40,230 bases of DNA, taken from an uncultured Planctomycetales bacterium (lineage in GTDB: Bacteria > Planctomycetota > Planctomycetia > Pirellulales > S012-138). Of this stretch, positions 39,100 through 40,230 are shown piece by piece. The stretch covers positions 1 through 40,230 of the forward strand of contig CALJLD010000017.1 in assembly GCA_937982665.1 (NCBI GenBank). Reading direction: 5' to 3'. Under the pieces are notes generated by a model, which was given only the letters and a program-made list of their open reading frames with translations, was not told the origin of the DNA and searched no databases. Position numbers and translations under genes: made by a program. The stretch's first letter is position 1, and each line of letters starts with the position of its first letter.

Positions 39100-40230
39100 C
39101 TACGTCGCGGCGCTGGCCACTTTTGGGCCGGCGTTCTTGATCGCGTCACTGGCCACACTCGAATACTTGCCGAAGTTATCGGCGAAGAGTTTGGCCAGCT
39201 TGGCCGCCGTTTCGTCGTAGCTGGCCTTCTCTGCCCAACTTTGCCGTGGGATCATCATCTCTGACGGAACCTCAGGGCAGGTCTTCGGGACCTCGAAGCC
39301 GAAGATCGGATCGGTTTCGCAATCTGCTTCGGCCAGAGCGCCGGAGTGAATGCCATCGATGATCGCCCTGGTGTGGGGGAGCTTGATCCGTGAACCCGTT
39401 CCGTAAGCTCCGCCGGACCAACCGGTGTTGACCAGCCAGGCAGTCGACGAGTGTTGCTTCATCTTCTCGGCCAGCATCTCGGCATACTTTGTGGGATGCC
39501 AGGCCAAGAACGCTGCGCCAAAACAGGCCGAGAACGTGGCCTCCGGTTCATCGACGCCCATCTCCGTTCCGGCGACTTTCGCCGTGTAACCACTGATGAA
39601 GTGATACATGGCTTGTTCCGGAGTCAGCTTGGCCACCGGAGGCAACACACCAAAGGCATCGCACGTGAGGAAGATGATGTTCCGCGGATGGCCGGCGATG
39701 GCCGGGATCTTGGCGTTGGGGATGTATTCCAGCGGATAGGCACAGCGCGTGTTTTGCGTGATCAGGGCCTTGTCATAATCGACCTCGCGCGTGGCGGCAT
39801 CATAGACGACGTTTTCCAACACGCTGCCAAACTGAATCGCGTCGTAGATCTCCGGCTCTTTCTCACGCGTGAGACCAATGCACTTGGCATAGCAGCCCCC
39901 TTCGATGTTGAAGATGCCGGATTCGGTCCAGCAGTGTTCGTCATCGCCCACGAGTGCGCGATGGGGATCAGCCGAGAGTGTTGTCTTACCGGTTCCGGAG
40001 AGTCCAAAGAAGAGCGAAACATCTTCGCCGGCCCCGGCTTCGTTTCCTTCGTTGCAGGAACAGTGCATCGAGAGCACGCCTGCGGCCGGCATGAGATAAT
40101 TCATGATGGTGAATACGCCCTTCTTCATCTCGCCGGCGTATTCAGTTCCCAGGATGACAAACTCTTGCGTCTCAAAGCTGAGTTCCACGCTGGTATCAGA
40201 CGTCATGAACTCGGTGTACGGATTGGCCGG
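39100..40230 (-). CDS. pckA: Phosphoenolpyruvate carboxykinase (ATP), 5' end beyond the window
   Basis: The frame is open to the window edge, giving 376 codons of the C-terminal part of a protein usually about 530 aa long. The enzyme converts oxaloacetate and ATP to phosphoenolpyruvate and CO2 in gluconeogenesis. The kinase-1a P-loop is FFGLSGTGKTTLSAD, the Asp motif is LVGDDEHCWTESGIF, and the family block NIEGGCYAKCIGL follows. The C-terminal half has LVNTGWSGGAYGTGSRIKLP. These match ATP-dependent rather than GTP-dependent carboxykinases. The ATG at 40206 is not the start; the frame continues upstream with ANPYTEF. Confidence 0.96.
   Translation of the reverse strand, partial: PANPYTEFMTSDTSVELSFETQEFVILGTEYAGEMKKGVFTIMNYLMPAAGVLSMHCSCNEGNEAGAGEDVSLFFGLSGTGKTTLSADPHRALVGDDEHCWTESGIFNIEGGCYAKCIGLTREKEPEIYDAIQFGSVLENVVYDAATREVDYDKALITQNTRCAYPLEYIPNAKIPAIAGHPRNIIFLTCDAFGVLPPVAKLTPEQAMYHFISGYTAKVAGTEMGVDEPEATFSACFGAAFLAWHPTKYAEMLAEKMKQHSSTAWLVNTGWSGGAYGTGSRIKLPHTRAIIDGIHSGALAEADCETDPIFGFEVPKTCPEVPSEMMIPRQSWAEKASYDETAAKLAKLFADNFGKYSSVASDAIKNAGPKVASAAT

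Overview
This window looks like a chromosomal segment of a planctomycete, probably of the Pirellula-like group. That is an inference from family content. It carries three DUF1559 proteins with type IV prepilin-like N-termini, a DUF1080 secreted protein, a DUF1844 protein, a lipoprotein resembling NHLRC2, a class-V cysteine desulfurase with a coupled small ATPase, and a tpiA-secG-yicC-gmk-rpoZ-coaC gene run. I see no insertion sequence, prophage, CRISPR array, rRNA or ordinary tRNA gene. The only clear structured RNA gene is tmRNA. Most of the window is housekeeping or planctomycete core sequence.

Layout. Positions 1-9003 are all on the minus strand, read right to left: a sensor kinase with a CxxCH haem-type motif, tpiA, secG, yicC, gmk, rpoZ, coaC and a DUF1844 gene. 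After these come a pilin-like protein with 48 consecutive aspartates, an anchored alpha-barrel-like protein, and the start of an exported protein cut by the window edge. Positions 9200-12000 hold a DUF1080 protein, a four-helix membrane protein, a palindromic repeat and a nitrilase. Positions 12190-16800 hold an NHLRC2-like thioredoxin/beta-propeller lipoprotein divergent from rdgB, a STAS protein and a nucleotide-sugar epimerase. Positions 16850-17440 hold a possible tiny zinc-ribbon gene, a strong terminator and ssrA (tmRNA). Positions 17736-22979 hold two large convergent envelope proteins, one propeller-like and one with TPRs. Positions 23354-25402 encode an SLC4 (band 3-type) anion transporter fused to a PTS EIIA domain. 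Then follow sat, a XerC/D recombinase, RNase D and fabI. Positions 30465-32870 hold a tandem duplication of a DUF1559 gene with its terminator. Positions 33306-35167 hold a cysteine desulfurase overlapping a small P-loop ATPase. The window ends with a small exported protein, a third DUF1559 gene, a His-rich exported protein divergent from an unusual Nramp-like transporter, and the 3' part of ATP-type pckA.

How the genes fit together. The tpiA-to-DUF1844 run joins glycolysis, secretion, RNA turnover, nucleotide and CoA synthesis and the polymerase omega subunit in one probable transcription unit, with gmk and rpoZ overlapping by 4 bases. The most notable gene is the EIIA-SLC4 fusion. The cytoplasmic domain of animal band 3 has an EIIA-like fold, and here the EIIA domain is recognisable by sequence and keeps its phosphorylatable histidine, which suggests phosphorelay control of bicarbonate or anion transport. 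Other points worth a second look are the poly-Asp pilin-like protein, the Nramp-like protein lacking both usual metal-site motifs beside a His/Cys-rich exported protein, the orphan CxxCH sensor kinase, and the desulfurase-ATPase pair.
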